A DNA stretch of 64,000 nt from Bugula neritina (GCA_964035545.1 OZ037772.1:5729733-5793732); one strand, 5' to 3'; counted from the stretch's first letter, positions 1 through 14,400 are shown. Numbers and translations: made by a program. The notes: generated by a model not told the origin, from the letters alone.

Positions 1-3000
1 TGGCTCAATCCTTGAGTTTGACTATTACTATTATTATTAGTGTTACGATTGTGATTATCATTGGCATTATGCCATTATCATTATGATTGTAATTGTGGTA
101 ATTCTAACATTAATTATAATCATAAATTAAAAGGTAATGATTAATGATAATTATTTTCATTTTGTAATCATAATGATGATCATAATGATGTAAATTTTGA
201 TGTAAAACCAAAATACTAAAACTAAAAGTAAAAGTTATAAAATTAAATGATAAAATATTATAATGATAATTATTATATTTATTATATTATTATTGAATAT
301 ATTATTTCATTAGAAAATAGGTTGCAGCTTAGCATGATTAAAATTCAGTAAAAATTACTTTACCAACAGCAAACATGCATGCGTCTTGTCAACATTCAAT
401 TCGTAGTGTCATAGCGAAGCCAGATTACTGGTAGTACGACTACTAGAACTACTACTACTAGTGATGGATTACAGATCCTTGGCGATTTTAGCTGTGAGTG
501 ACCTTCACCTCACATTCTCGTCATGTGCGCGGCATTAGACTAAGTAGAGGGTATGAAGCACTGAGCTGGAAAAGAAAGAATATATTTTAATTATAGGTAA
601 TACTAATAGTAATATAATTTATGGTAATATATAGGTAATATTATTGAGTTCATTGGTATGGAGTATAGACCTATCACTGATAGTATCAGTATCAACTACC
701 ACTTACGTACTACTTCAACTTATAACTTACCTTCAACTCAAACTCAAACTGAAACTGCTTGGAATCATTTGTCTTTGATCATATTGGCATTGTCATTGTG
801 ATTGTAATAACTATTAATATTTTTAGTTCAACATCAATGCCGAACATATTGTAATAACTAATAAGATAATCATAAGGTTGATATATTTTGCTAATACTAA
901 TACTAATACTAATAGTTATAGTAATAGTTATAGTAATTCAGTGTCACTCTCACTCTGGTGGAGTGAGACTCAGACTTAGAGTTAGAGACAGAGTGAGTCC
1001 GAGTAAGTCTGAGTGTTGGTAATAGTAATAGTCATATAAATTTAAATTATATTTACTTATTTCTAGCAATCACAATGGCAATAGTTATAGTAACTTTCAC
1101 TTACTCTTAAATCATTGAACCTGACTAAAAGTAAAATTAAGCATTATGATTATCATTATGATTATACCTATGATTTTATTATGTTTAAATTAAAAATCAA
1201 TATCATGATAATATCATAGTGATAGACATATTATTGATAAATGATAATATAAAAGTAATTTGATAAATTATACATTGATTTTGAATTAAGGTGATACTGA
1301 TACTAGACCGGTACTGAAAGTGATAGTAATACTAATAGTAATAGTAATAGTCATACAAATTTAAGTTATATTTACTCATTACCAGCAATCACAATGGCAA
1401 TGGTAACTTAAACTGTAACAGTAATGGTATGGGTATGTTTGAAATTGTCACTATCAGTATTGCTATGAATCAAAATATAATGCTATCATACCAATAATTT
1501 AAAATAATATTACAAAGCTTCAGTAGCAACTTTTACTTGTACCAGTTTGGAATTTTGAATTATACATATTCTTAGTTAAAGTCTTCAAGTTTATTGTCAA
1601 AATGAACTTGAAATTAAAGACTTAGTAGAAAAAATTAAACTAAGACTGACTGTAAGTGACTAAGATTAAAAATAAGTAATTTTAAATATCGATTTAGTAT
1701 TTTTCTTACTCTTTGTCTTAAAATTGACTTTTATTTTGCACCTACTCCTGGTCAATAATTCTTTTTTCTATTTATATTACTATTGCTATTAGTATAATTG
1801 ACTTAAATTTAATAATAGATATGATTATATCTTTATAAATGTGATATTTGATTTTATGAATAGTAATTCGAAAACTCTTTGGTATTATTTATTTTTGATC
1901 ATTGTAGTTATTATCATTATATTTGTATAATAATTATGATTATCAAATTCAATATCGATATTTGTATTATGGTATGGATATCTGCCTCCATCCCATGTTC
2001 TGTTTTGCAGTGCCTTTTTACATTCACGTCTAGGTTCACATTGCGATGGTCATACTGATAGCACTTGGGGACAGTGATGAGCATAATGATTATCACTAAT
2101 ATTAGGATTATCGTTATTAGGATTTAGAATAATTTAATAAACAAGCAACTTAAAACAAATGTTTTTACTAATATACATATTAATTGCTAATATAAATATA
2201 CTACTATGAATATTATAATTATTATACTTTACAATTCAAAGTAAGATAATCATAATACGAACTGGTAAAACTAAATATAAAGTAAATGTAATAATACTAA
2301 TAGTAGTTATCCATTCCCCTTTGGTTTCACATACTAATAATTGGAAACCTCTGTCCTAATATTATTTCTATTAATATTGCTCAAAGTTTGATCCCTATTT
2401 AATTTTATAGTTCACTCACCAGCTACATAATTTTATTAAAATACATGTGGTATTGGTTATAGTACTTGTGAAACTTGAAGTTGAATAGCATGCTTATTAC
2501 TCACTGCTCTTTGCTTACATTATTAGGGTTACTCTTTAGTCTTAGAGATACCCTAACATAAACTTGAAAGCTGGAGGTAGTACTAGTCTAGTGCTGTGTT
2601 AATCCTACACTGTTGACTTATCAACACTGTGACTATAATTATGACTCCTAAGTCAAAGTCATTTTCATATAGTAGTAATCACTATGACAGACTGAAAGTC
2701 AGGAAGACTAAATATAATGGTAAAGTGTGTAAGAATAAATCATACTTAATCAATTACTTTTAGTTTTGTTACCAGTGTTGGGTCAACTTTCAGAATAAAG
2801 AATAAATATAATTATAAAGATAAATGAATAAAAATTCCAATCATGGTTTAATGTGCCTATTTTAAGCTGTTAATTTAATTACTATAATATAAGTGCTCAA
2901 AATACAACTTTTGATTTTCATAATTATGTTTTAATTTAATACAGATACCATAGTATCATATACAGTAGAATCAGTTGTATCTTATTTAATAATGAAGTAA

Positions 3001-3595
3001 CTTATTGGAGCTTTCACATTTATTAATTATTTACTTGTTAGTCTTTGAACTAGGACAATGTTAGAAACTTGAAGTAGAATGAAGTTTGATTTCAGTTACC
3101 GCAATGGTATCTGCAGTCACAATAGGAATACGCATATAACTATGTTTATATTTGTGAAAAATATATAGTCAAAACTAGATAAGGTAATAGTAATTATAAT
3201 TGGTTTCACTTTTAATATATTCCTATAAACTGGAAAATAGACAGAAGCATTTAATCATGAAAGTAAACCTAGTGGAAGTAAATCAATTCACTAAGTATAG
3301 TAAAATATTTACTATTCAGTAAGTTTATTTACTTTAGTTAATTGTACTTGATTATTTCTGTCGGTTTTTCAGTTGATTTTTCTACCTTTTGCTATAGCAT
3401 ATCAAACTACCACAAAGTCATGCTTCCGTATTACAATTCTAAACATAGTGTTACTGTGTAATGTTATAGTAATGTAATAGTAATATTTGGATCATTGTAA
3501 GTATTTCTGTTGTTGTACTGATTGATAAATATTTTTTAGCTTGCATGGATATTTGCAACGATCAAGATGTCATTTGAACCTGGACTGGAATAAAG
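1..3595. other. AT-rich non-coding DNA with trinucleotide-type simple repeats
   Basis: No reading frame with recognisable protein similarity is seen. The sequence is dominated by degenerate TAA, TAG and ATT runs, for example at 20-40, 895-945 and 1320-1350, and by one CACTC/GAGTG patch at 940-1015. I see no gene here. It could be intergenic DNA or distal upstream sequence of the IAP gene. Confidence 0.6.
1021..1408 (+). repeat. Direct duplication of a ~70-bp AT-rich segment
   Basis: A stretch starting AATAGTAATAGTCATA and ending CAATCACAATGGCAA occurs at about 1021-1094 and again at about 1340-1408. The two copies are close to identical apart from scattered substitutions. The spacing suggests a local duplication of about 320 bp. 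Confidence 0.5.
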
Positions 3596-3643
3596 ATGGC
3601 AAATGGAGAAGCTAGCTACAATTATTCTGCAGAAAGAAACTTG
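3596..3643 (+). CDS. Candidate first coding exon (orphan, perhaps of the IAP gene)
   Basis: An ATG at 3596, with an in-frame TGA upstream at 3575, opens 16 codons that run to a good splice donor (GTAAGC at 3644). The peptide reads MANGEASYNYSAERNL and is not recognised. The exon ends in phase 0. The first large IAP exon (acceptor AG at 11470-11471 or 11476-11477) needs a phase-1 partner, so a direct join would not keep the frame; a further exon would be required. It may equally belong to an unrelated transcript. Confidence 0.25.
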
Positions 3644-4382
3644 GTAAGCAAAAATAAGCTGCAGCATTAAGCAGTAAGCAATATGACGATGAACTTTGCT
3701 TGATTTTGATTGACCTTAAAATATCTGGTCACCTTTCACCAACGTGGTCCTGCGCGGGTGGCGGGTGACCTTAAAATGTCTGTTGCACTTAAAATAAATT
3801 TTGTGACAGTCAAAAGTATGCTGATCTTTTTCGTATTTCAGTGCATCGGTGTCTTAGCTTAAGAGCTGAACCCAACAATTATGATCTAAAGCTGCTTTTT
3901 ACTAGAAAGTGATTTTACTGTCTTTCTGATTATTCTTGGTTTTTCAGCTTGATGAATTGAATAAATGGATTTGATTTCGGGTATTATGTAATGGATGAAA
4001 GAATTTTTTCTTAAATTTGTACTGAGCAATTTTTGCTATTGCTATGATGTTTAGTGATAAAATTGCACCCTTAATAACCCTGAAAACTTTCATTACTAGC
4101 ATTTGTTTATGTTCATTTTTAGGAAATTAAAATGAAGACACAACTCACCGATGCTATCTCACTGTGCCTGCATGCAGTTTATCTAAAAAGGTACTCCTAT
4201 TAGCTGGCTCTTGCCCAATACCTGGTTGTCTCTGTAACTATTTTTTGCTCGCAGATGAGTTTTTTGAACTTGACATTTTATTGATTTTGAAATTTATAGT
4301 GAGCTTTGAACTTGCTAGCATCGTTTTTAAAGACTTGCTGCAGTTTTTATCAACATTTTTTAAGTCAATGGTGTTAGTTTGG

Positions 4383-4690
4383 AAGCTCTCTCACTCCTCT
4401 CTCTGTCTCTTTCTCCCACACCTTCCACTCAACCTCTCTCTCTTTCTCTCCCTCTCTCCCACCCTCCCTCTCTCCCACCCTCCCTCTCTCCCACCCTCTG
4501 TCTCTCCCACCTTCTCTCTCTCCCACTCTCCGTCTCTCCCACCTTCTCTCTCTCCTAACCTTTCTTTCTTCCCTTTTCCACTATCTCTCTGACTCTCTCC
4601 CTTTCTCTCTTCTACCCCATCTCTCTTCCATCCTCTCTCCTAACCTTTCTCTCCCACCCCCCCCTCTCCCACTCTCTTTCTCTCTCTAGT
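4383..4690 (+). repeat. Pyrimidine (CT)-rich low-complexity tract
   Basis: About 300 bp made almost entirely of CTCTCTC, CTCCCACC and CCCTCTCTC units, partly in ~16-bp tandem steps (4455-4545). It makes long apparent open frames on the plus strand that are compositional artefacts. Confidence 0.8.
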
Positions 4691-7600
4691 TTGCATGGCT
4701 TTACCCAATTTTGGTTTATTTTTTTATTTTGTTTCAGAGTATCCAAAAGGAAAGCTGAAATTTATTTAATATATATTATACCAACTTGAGCTTTACATAT
4801 AATATCAAATAAATGCTGTGTTTTGTTAAAACAATGTTTGCAACTTTGTAGTATATTCAAACTCATAATTTATTTGTAGAGTCACACAACAAGACACTAC
4901 TCTGACACACTCCCAAGTTGCCACTGATCCAGCAGTATAGATGATTGTTTTCTCCACTGGCTATGCTGTCACACTTTACTGTTGTGCTGTTTGAAACAAA
5001 CCAATTGTTTGCCTACGCAGATTAGGGTGAGAAAAAAAGTGAGAAACGAAAGCTGTTTTTAATACCAACTACACTTAGTTTTTATTGAATGAAAAACAAA
5101 GTGAAATCATTAGTTATCCGTTAAATGACTAAATCATTGTTTATAAAGATGAAACACAAATAATCTTATAATATGCTAATGAAATTTGGCTTTCAAATAG
5201 CTTTTTTCTGTATATTTGTTGAGGAAGTTTATCTTCAACAAAACTTCGTAGCTGTTGAATATGTGGGGAGTATTTTATATTGCATAAATTTATAGAGTAA
5301 AAGGTTCTCATCAAACTTTTACAACTTAGCTCATCGACGGTTTAAAAGTGTGAGTCACCCTTCACACTAGAGTTTTATAAAGTTTTAATGAATGTGCAGT
5401 ATTTTATAAAATATTGTGTGTCTCGTAAATTTAGCTATTTCTACCTTTTCAGTGAGATTGGAGTAAACACACCTCAAAATTCACATTCACCGTTTATTGA
5501 TGGGTTAAATTACACGAAAATATTGTCTCTTTCTTTTTAGTTTCACCTAAAGTATTACATACTATTGATGGAGGCTTTGCTGAAGTTTTTGGGTGATGAT
5601 TTGTCAATAATTTTCCAGAGAAGATGATGCCACGGTGGCTGGCATCATTATGCAGTTTCCAAATTTCTTTCGGCTTTGCTCTAGTGAAAATGTTGGAAAA
5701 CAATCAACAAAAAGGTTTGTACCATAAACGAAGTTATTGTGTGCGTGTTGTCAAAGCATAAAGTGTGCTGGAAATTTTTGGGTTTCTGTTGAGATGCGTT
5801 TTTGCTTTTCCTGCATGAAAAAAGTTCCAGTTTCAGTTAATATCACTAGCGGAGTGCCCACCTATATTTTAAATCATATTGATGCATAAGTTCTTTTTGT
5901 AATATTAAAAGTATAACTTGCTTAATTGCTATTCAATGCCCTTTGAAGTTTCCAACTGTAATTAATTAGTTGATTTGGCAGCATAGTATCGATGATTGAT
6001 GAAGGCAGCCGATATAATTATAAGCATAAATATCTATATCTACATGAAGATGTCATTCCCAATGATTGTTATTCTGAAATCAGCTGATTAAGTTATCACA
6101 AACTAAACATTTTGACCAGCGGCTTGCAATGCAACTCGGTGAAATTTCAGACCTAGATGAATTGAATTTCTTACTGAAAATCGTGAAGGTATTAAAGTTT
6201 AAAGTGAAAGTTTAAAGGGTCATCTCTCTGCGAATTCTAATAGCATGGTGCCAATTAGACTTGAAAAAATTTCAAGGCACTACAAAGCACTAAGCCCATT
6301 CTTACAAGTCGTTTCAAAGTGCACTGGAATTTCAGTTTACTTGTCATTGTATAGAATCCTGATCTACACTATATAGCATTCACTATTGCCTGCTTCTTCT
6401 AAGCATCTATAATGTATTAACTACAGTTTGCTTTGAGAAGTGAATTTCTACTTGGTATTTTTTCCTTATCGTTCTGTTGTTTGCCAGTAGTCTTAATTTA
6501 ATGGATTTTCCCTTTTCAAAAGTGGTTGTGACAATCAAACACATCATGCAGCCTGCAACTACACAATCAGTCAGTAATTTCTTCCATTAAAGTAGCTCTT
6601 CTGGTTACTCTTGCTCACCTAAAAGCCTGAGCCTCATTCAAATTGCAATTTTTTAGAGTTGTTAGTTTTTCATGCAGTCTTTCATTTTTTTGTTGTTAGG
6701 CACAAAATTAGTATTCACTAGACCTAATCTTTCATCTGCATGTATGCCTATTGTTTGTTCATTAAAGAAAAACCTCTGCTGAATATTGAACTAATAATGA
6801 AAATAAATTCCCTAAACTAAAAGTAGCAGCGTGATTTTGGTATTACAATTAGTTGTTAGCATAGAGTCAAGTTATTGACAGGAATTTTCAAATTGAAATG
6901 AATGAATTTCATTGTAAGTCAGCAAGATTTAGTCTAAGTAAACATAGCATTACATCGTGTTTTATTTAGCATTTGCAGAAGGCAACATATATTTTAAGGA
7001 TTATTGTAAACTTAAATGTAATTTTAAGTACTTTCCATGTTTGCTATTGTAGATGGTCTTGTTCTTTGGGATGGATGTGACAACTCCTTGTGTCAAGCTT
7101 AACTGATTGACTACTGAATCCCAATCATATGTTTTGCCAAAAAATGTGAAAATGGAGTGCATGTCTACTTTATTTGAGAAAATATTAAAAATACTTTTGA
7201 AACTTCATCTAGCCAAACAATACAACAGTTTCATTTCATTAAAAAATATCATTTGCACAAAAATGTATTATGTAATCGAACAATTTCTAGAAAAAAAGTG
7301 CTTTCCTCCAGTTTTGCTAATGAACTACATTTTTCATTATATGCTTGTCTTTATAATTTTATTAATTGTTTTTTCTGGTGAGTCAATTAAAGTCAATTCA
7401 ACCTAGAAAAGTCTGAATTTCAGACTTAATTTCAAGCTAGAATATTCACATTTTTAGGTCTGCGTTTGCAAACATTGTTGTGTTACTTTACTTTTTATAT
7501 TTTTTGAAATAAATATCTTTTTAGCTTGTGCCTATTCATGATTAGAATAGTATAATAATATTTAACTTTTCTTCAATTTCAATAGATGAAAATGTTGATC

Positions 7601-7864
7601 AGTTGGAGTATTCAGTTTAGCTGAATTTTACTTGCTTCTGCGAAAACAATCTTTTGGAGTTGTCTGCCCTCTCTTTAGGTGATTTTTTGACCTATGGTCA
7701 ACGCAATAATTATAACTTTTTAAAGATGCTTGTGAACCTAACAATATAGCATAACTATCAAACCACATTATTCAATATCTGCATAAAATTTAGCCGATAA
7801 GCTGCCACCCAATGAGCTTGAAAAGATATTAGAATTCTAGCTCAGTGCTGCCATCAATGTAGAT

Positions 7865-7924
7865 ATTTATAATGATATAAAGCCAAAACTCATTATTTAT
7901 AATGATATAAAGCCAAAACTCATT
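7865..7924 (+). repeat. Tandem duplication, two 30-bp units
   Basis: A ~30-bp unit containing ATGATATAAAGCCAAAACTC is present twice in direct succession without obvious mismatch. This indicates a recent slippage or repair duplication. Confidence 0.8.
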
Positions 7925-8449
7925 TTTGCATGAAATTATCTAACCATTCCTGACAAAGAATCGAGATAATAAGTCCAAAGTTGGTCAGTTGAAACCACAG
8001 CAATAATACTTTAATCGTTATAATTGTCAGGTTTAATTTTATACCAAGCCCCAATAAGTACATATAACTATGACAACACAGCCTAAGCACCTCCAATGCA
8101 AGAAATTTAGTATTGTGGTGCTGCAAATCCTCCAGTTACAAATGAGTAGAGCTTTCATGATTATTGGTCTACCATAATGTTTATTTAGTTTTAAGGACTA
8201 GCATAAATGCTATTATATGCGGGAGGTATTTGAAAAGCTTCCAACTCCATCTTCAACTACGGGCTATTATAATTATGCCGATAAACGAGATACTACACTC
8301 AGACTGCCCTGTTATAGTACTATGATTGGCTACTGCAAAATTTTTGCCGATAGACAACATTTAATTATGATGTAATGTATCTCGTATTGGTACATAAATG
8401 TTATGTCTGAGGACGAGATACTGTGAAATTATGCCCTGTTTAAACGCCA

Positions 8450-8825
8450 CCATACATAGTGTACAATACCATACTAAACTATGCTATGCTATTCTATGTT
8501 ATGCTATGCTATATAATACTATACCATACAGATACTATGCTATACTACAGTATGCTGTCTTATGCTTTGCTATGCTATGCTATATATTCTGCACTGTACT
8601 ACAGTATACTATACTATACTGTGATATACTATACTATAACATACTATATTACATACATGCATGCTATACTTTTCTATACTATACCATGCTAATTAGAGTG
8701 TACACTATACTATATAGCACTACGCTATACTAAAACATAAGATACCTTATTATACTAACCCATACTATGCTACACTATGCTATTCTATACTACAGTATAC
8801 TATACTATGCTACATTACACCATAC
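8450..8825 (+). repeat. Degenerate (TATAC/TATGC)n minisatellite
   Basis: About 375 bp are built of irregular CTATG, CTATA and CTACA five-base steps. Translations look like Tyr/Leu-rich proteins on the plus strand, but this is composition only. Confidence 0.8.
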
Positions 8826-11488
8826 TATAATATCTATCCTTAAACTATTTATCTAACTATATGTTGCTTGGTAAACAGTCAGTTTCCAGCGACACAGCAA
8901 TAGTAAAAAATGCCGATTCTACAGATACTTAACACTGCTGCCATGCAAGTTATTTTTCCTCCCAATGGGAAAACCATGACTGCAATCAACATGTAAAAAA
9001 CTTTTATTTGTTGTGTACACATTAGAAATTAGCTCCTTTCCTTTGTACTCAATGCATCTTTCATCATTTCAATTTTGTTGTTGTATATTTTTTATATAAA
9101 CACTTTTGAAAGTTTATTATTAATCAAGAACTTTCCCTTTGCAATGCTAGCAAGTTTTTGAAAAATTCCAATGACTCAACACCATCAGTTGACAAAGGAA
9201 ATATATAGCTAGATCAATAAAGTATTTCTGACAGATCAGTAATGTGACGGTTACTAGAAACTTCTATTTAAGTTCCTATTCTAACTGCTCAGTCTTTTAC
9301 TGAATATTTTCCGGCCAAGGCAAAGCTCATAACATTCTTCATTGTGGCTTCACCAAATGCAAGTTGTATAGACTTTTTAGTATTTGAAACCTGTTTTGAC
9401 ACCACTGGTTGCTGGGAGTAATGGATAGAAACAAAAAAGGTAATTTTGACAAAATTCACAAAATCGTTCAGTTTATTTGGGTGTACTTTAATGCACCAGT
9501 ATTTGCATGCTATGGGTTGACGTAGATCTAAGAACTTAGTTTATTAAGCATAACAGATACACAATAATATAAGTGTCTTTATGCTGAAAATAAATTTTTG
9601 AGCTAATTATATAGAGTGATTTGTTAATGTTATTATGATTAAAATTACTGAAGGTTATATAATATTTTTAACTTTTTAAATATTTTTAAATGGTGAGTTG
9701 CTATAATAGCTATGGTTGTTAGAGTGGGTACAGGTGTATTATAGGAGTGGGTATGGATGTAGAAAAAGGTATAAAGAGTAAGGATGTGTATACAGTTTGG
9801 GTAGGTTTTTGTGAGCTGTATGAAAGTGAGAAGCAATGTAATTATTGAGAAGAGGGATGGGTGAAAATGTAGGGGAGGGCACAAATGAGAACATGACTTT
9901 CGGTGTCATATATAGTGAACTTGGTGGCTATAAACTATCTCTGCATATACACTATCATCTCATATACTGAAAATATCTTGATTATAGATTTAGTTTTACA
10001 ATAAAACACTGCGTGTTATTAGTAAACACGTGATTGCATTAAATTACTGCTGCGCTTAGGTTTTTTATTTCTTTAGGTAGGTCTAAAAAGTATTTCTATA
10101 AACTGACAATAAACTAGCGCTTTTCTTAAGAAAATGTTTTTTTAAATCTACAAATTTACGCTTTCAACAGCTCCTCTTTTTACTATTAAATGTCTCTCAT
10201 AAAAACTAAATATAGCTGAGTTGTAAAATTTATATGGCAATCTTTATCATTTTGACGACTGTGCGTTTTTATTTTTTGACATTGACTGTCATAGCTTTTG
10301 AAATGAGTTATCTATTTTGTCCCTATTGGAATTCTGGTTTGTTATGATAATACATTGATTGTTATCTAGCAACTGCTAACTCTATAATATTTACATTTCA
10401 TAATGCATTTGCATTTACATAATGCAATAGATAACGTGATGTGAAAACTTAAAACCAGAATTTCAATTGTTAGTATATTTACATACAATAAGTGACAATT
10501 TCAACAGCTTTCAATTACCTCTATCGCATTCGTATATTTATTTAAAAAAATTACTACCTAAAATTTTTAGGCTCATGTACTTCTCGTCAGTTAGTGGCCA
10601 GAGAGCAGATTACCTATAGTATGTTGTGATTTTAAGGAATTGTATAATAAATATCTCCAGATTATAGATATGCAGCATAACTATATTACTTTTTGATCTA
10701 GTTGATTCCCTGATTATTATCTCTTAATCTTCATCTACTTTCATATTATAACAATGAGCTATTCAACGCTGAATCTTATTATTCAAAAAACTATAGTGCT
10801 AAAATGTGGTCAAGGTTTTTTAAGTATATTGCTGTAATGAACTGTACTATAGCAAAAATGAATATATAGTTTGTGGTGGTAGTTGAGGCATGCGAAGTCA
10901 ATGTTACAGTTTACAAAAGTATCCTACTTCTACATGTGGAACCCAGTCCTTGTTACTTCTTTAAATTCTCGAGTTGTAAATTTTGTGCTTCGAGTTATGT
11001 AGGAATATGTAGCTTGGCTCCATAAAATTAGCTAAAATACATAAGAAACTGAAATCTTATTAGAGAACATTGGTAACTCACTGACACCAGGTTCTTCAAC
11101 ATTACTTTATACATGAGAAATTGATTGCAAGGCTGTTACAGCTATTATTTCAATGATGTAATCTACCAGTGCAAAATAAGGACTTGTGTATTTTACACTT
11201 ATAGAGTTTTGACTATTGTAGTAATTTTATTAAATAGCGTAAACTACGAATTGGAGAATATAGAGTTTTGAGCTGGGCTAAATGAATTTGGGAAAGCTGC
11301 AATCTAATTTATGCATTCCATGATCTAATTGTATAAGTTACGCAATCCACACACATGATATTTTAAGGAAACATGTTCAATATAGTGACTGAGTAGGTGA
11401 CTCATCATATCATGTGCTTGAGAATGCTTTCTTCACTCTATTTATAACATAGCAACTTTTCGTTTAATCAGATTTAGAAAACTCTGCC

Positions 11489-14400
11489 ATGTTTTGTCTT
11501 GACCTAACAATCTCACGTGACTGTGAGAATATTAAAAAACCTGGTGTGTTTTATAGATTCCATAGACAAGCATTAGTAAGAAGAAATACATTTGAAAAAA
11601 ATCAAGAGTCCAAATACCGGACTTGCCACTTCCAATGCTCAAGCTTTAGCATAAGTAATAACCAATCGGATAAAGCTGTTCCAACTTTAACCAACCAGAT
11701 GTGTGCCTTAGTGGGCGCAAAGAATCGAAAAAGTACCCATGACAAAAGTTTCTTAGGAGATCAAAGGAAATGTGGACTGAGTCATGATGGAGTAACAGCA
11801 GCCTCTTTTGAAATGTTACCCGCTGTTGGAGTTTCAACTTTTACAGTTGGAGTCTCTATGGAGGTCTCTGACCCAAGGTTAAGAACCAATACCATTCCTT
11901 TTGCTCACACATCCGGAAACAGTATTGCTCTTGCACATAGGCATAGGGAAAACAAATTTAAAGCTCGACTTTTGGAAATTGGTGACAAATCTGTATCTGG
12001 TTCTTTTGGAACTAGCTTTGAGCTTAATGTTGAACAGGCAGAAAAGGTAGTCCGGGCTTCAGAGCCAATAGATTTAGAATCAAACGTAGATCTGTACATA
12101 AAAGTTTTAGGTTTAGTAAACTTACCCTCTGTGCTAGCAGGAAACTCACGCAGCTTCAGTGCAGTCTCTATGGCTAGCAGCGGCTTTGTCATGTGTAATA
12201 GTTCAAGCAGCGCAAGCTGCCCAATCTGTAAGTTAGAAATAGAGTTACCTTTACAGTATATAAACTTGCTTGCTGCTCATTTAGTATTGAGTCCTTTATG
12301 TCGCTTAGCCTCAGCTCTCTATGATGAACAAACAACGATATCTTCACTCTCAGGCAGCCGAAACTCAGCAGGAAGTGGTAAGTCATACGTTTGCTAAAGT
12401 TTGTGTGCCTTAACTTGAAGTGTATAAGCCTTTCGCCCCCACTGTGAAAATAACCGGGCCAATACTTTTAGCTTGCACCCAGGCGAACTATGACCTACTC
12501 AATTATACATCCGACCCCGATCTCTAGAACTCCTTTGTATGTCCCCTTTCCTACTCCTTTAATCTTCAGTTTTGAGTGCTTTAACTTCAAGAGTTGAAAC
12601 CTTTTTGCCCCATGGGATTCAAACCCAATACCCTCTTTTTTTAAACTGGCAAGCTACTCACTACACCCAGAGACTACTGTGTGAACCCAACACTCAATCT
12701 CACCCAAGTCCCTAAAACTTCTTTGGCCCCTTTACCACTCCTTCAATTTTCAGACCCTCCAACACCATCGGAGTGCCACTATTACACTGCAATAAATGCC
12801 AAAATAAAACTTTTACCCTTTACCGAACTTACTGCTATCACTACATAGAAAAGTATGTTTAAAATAACTACAGCCCATAAATAAATTGAATCATTATATA
12901 CTATTTTATAGCAATAATGATGTGCTTTGTGTCTGTTCAATCAGAAACTGGAAAGGATGACATTTTAGAATATGTGGTACAAGCTAGGTCAGAAGAAACA
13001 GGAAATAGAAGAAACAGCAGTAGCTACACCAATGAAGAACAAAAGAAAGTTCAGCTATTACATTTGGGAGAAAAACTGTATGCTTGCACTTTAATAATTA
13101 GAATCATTCTAAATAGAATTACCCAAAGTATTATCACGGATAACTTGTTCCTATATAGTCTGATCTTCCAAATGTATAAAGTGCAAGTGTAATTCATTAT
13201 ATAACTGTGTTCTTATAAATTTTGCTAACTGTTTACACACAATGCATCTGACATACCATGTAGCAACAAATACATAAAATCTCAGGGATTGAAGGAGTAC
13301 TTTTATACTGACTGACTTACACAACTGACCGCATTGTTGATTTATCACTGCAGCTGATTAACCTTTTCACTTTTTCCCAATTTTTTGTTGTAGAGAAACT
13401 TGCAATATGGAGTCTCTTCAATTTCCAAATAATAAAAACCAAATGGAAAACCCTTACTTTAGTGAAAGGTTCAGGAAACAAAGTTTTACTGAGAATGGCA
13501 TTCCTGAAAGTCCAGGATTACAGCTGCTTGCATCAAGGGGGCTGTATTTGAGTGGTGAGTTTCAGCATCTCAGCATATGATAGCTTTGAAAATACATTCC
13601 GAATTAGATATAATTTAGTAATACTCTTATTGATTATCCAAAAAATTAAACCTGTGTTTTTTTGAAAACAAATAATTTTCTAATTTTCTTGTAATTAGTT
13701 TTCAACCCTAGAGATTACTAATGTTTAGGTTTACTCTATGATTAAAGGTCATTGCCATGCACCGAATATTATAGGCATTGTCAGAAAACTGATTCTTCCT
13801 ATCAGTTTACCCAAAAGAACTTTTCAGTGTTTCATATTTACCAACAAGTTTTATAGAAACAGTATTATTCATTTTAAGAACCAGTTTGTTTGAATCACCT
13901 GTGAAATTGTTTACTCGGTGAATTTTGCTGTATTTATTAGCTAATCAAAAGAAACGAGAAATTAGGTGCTTTTATTGTAACCTTCGAAAAAACTTCAGAC
14001 CAGAAATGTTGCTTGAAGTTGAAGCAGCCTCTTATCTAGATAAACATCATTTCAACAACAACTGTGGTCATATCATTGGTAAGTTGTGCTTCTTGATCAC
14101 ACCTGAATTTTTCAAACACTGCTTATTTTAATGAGACATAATACTCTGCTAGTAACTCAGTCAAGTGCTTTAAGTGAACTTAGCACACCCTTTTGTCTAA
14201 ACCTGTAGGGTCTCCACTGACAGGCAACATACCAGACGTCTGCAACCTATTAGCTTACAAATATGACAGACAAACAGATGCCAGCAATCTACTGACACAG
14301 GCAGACACACTAAATAAATTTGCTGGTCTTGGCATCAACCTGATTCTGTCAAAACACCCAGAAATGGCTGTGATATCAAGGAGAATGGCTTCTTTTCTGA

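Larger units (their letters stand above)
4700..11470. other. Long AT-rich stretch without recognisable genes
   Basis: No exon with a recognisable product was found on either strand. The stretch contains a 30-bp tandem duplication (7865-7924), a pentanucleotide-type minisatellite (8450-8825) and a purine-rich patch near 9700-9900. If the exon at 3596 belongs to the IAP gene, this would be intron; otherwise it is intergenic plus promoter-proximal DNA. Confidence 0.45.

Noticed and set aside
4164-4592. 142-residue frame ending in Leu/Ser/Pro repeats
   Set aside because: The second half is the translation of a CT-rich tract; the first half has no similarity and no splice support.
8398-8733. Tyr/Leu-rich overlapping frames
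   Set aside because: Translation of the TATAC/TATGC minisatellite in more than one frame; composition artefact.
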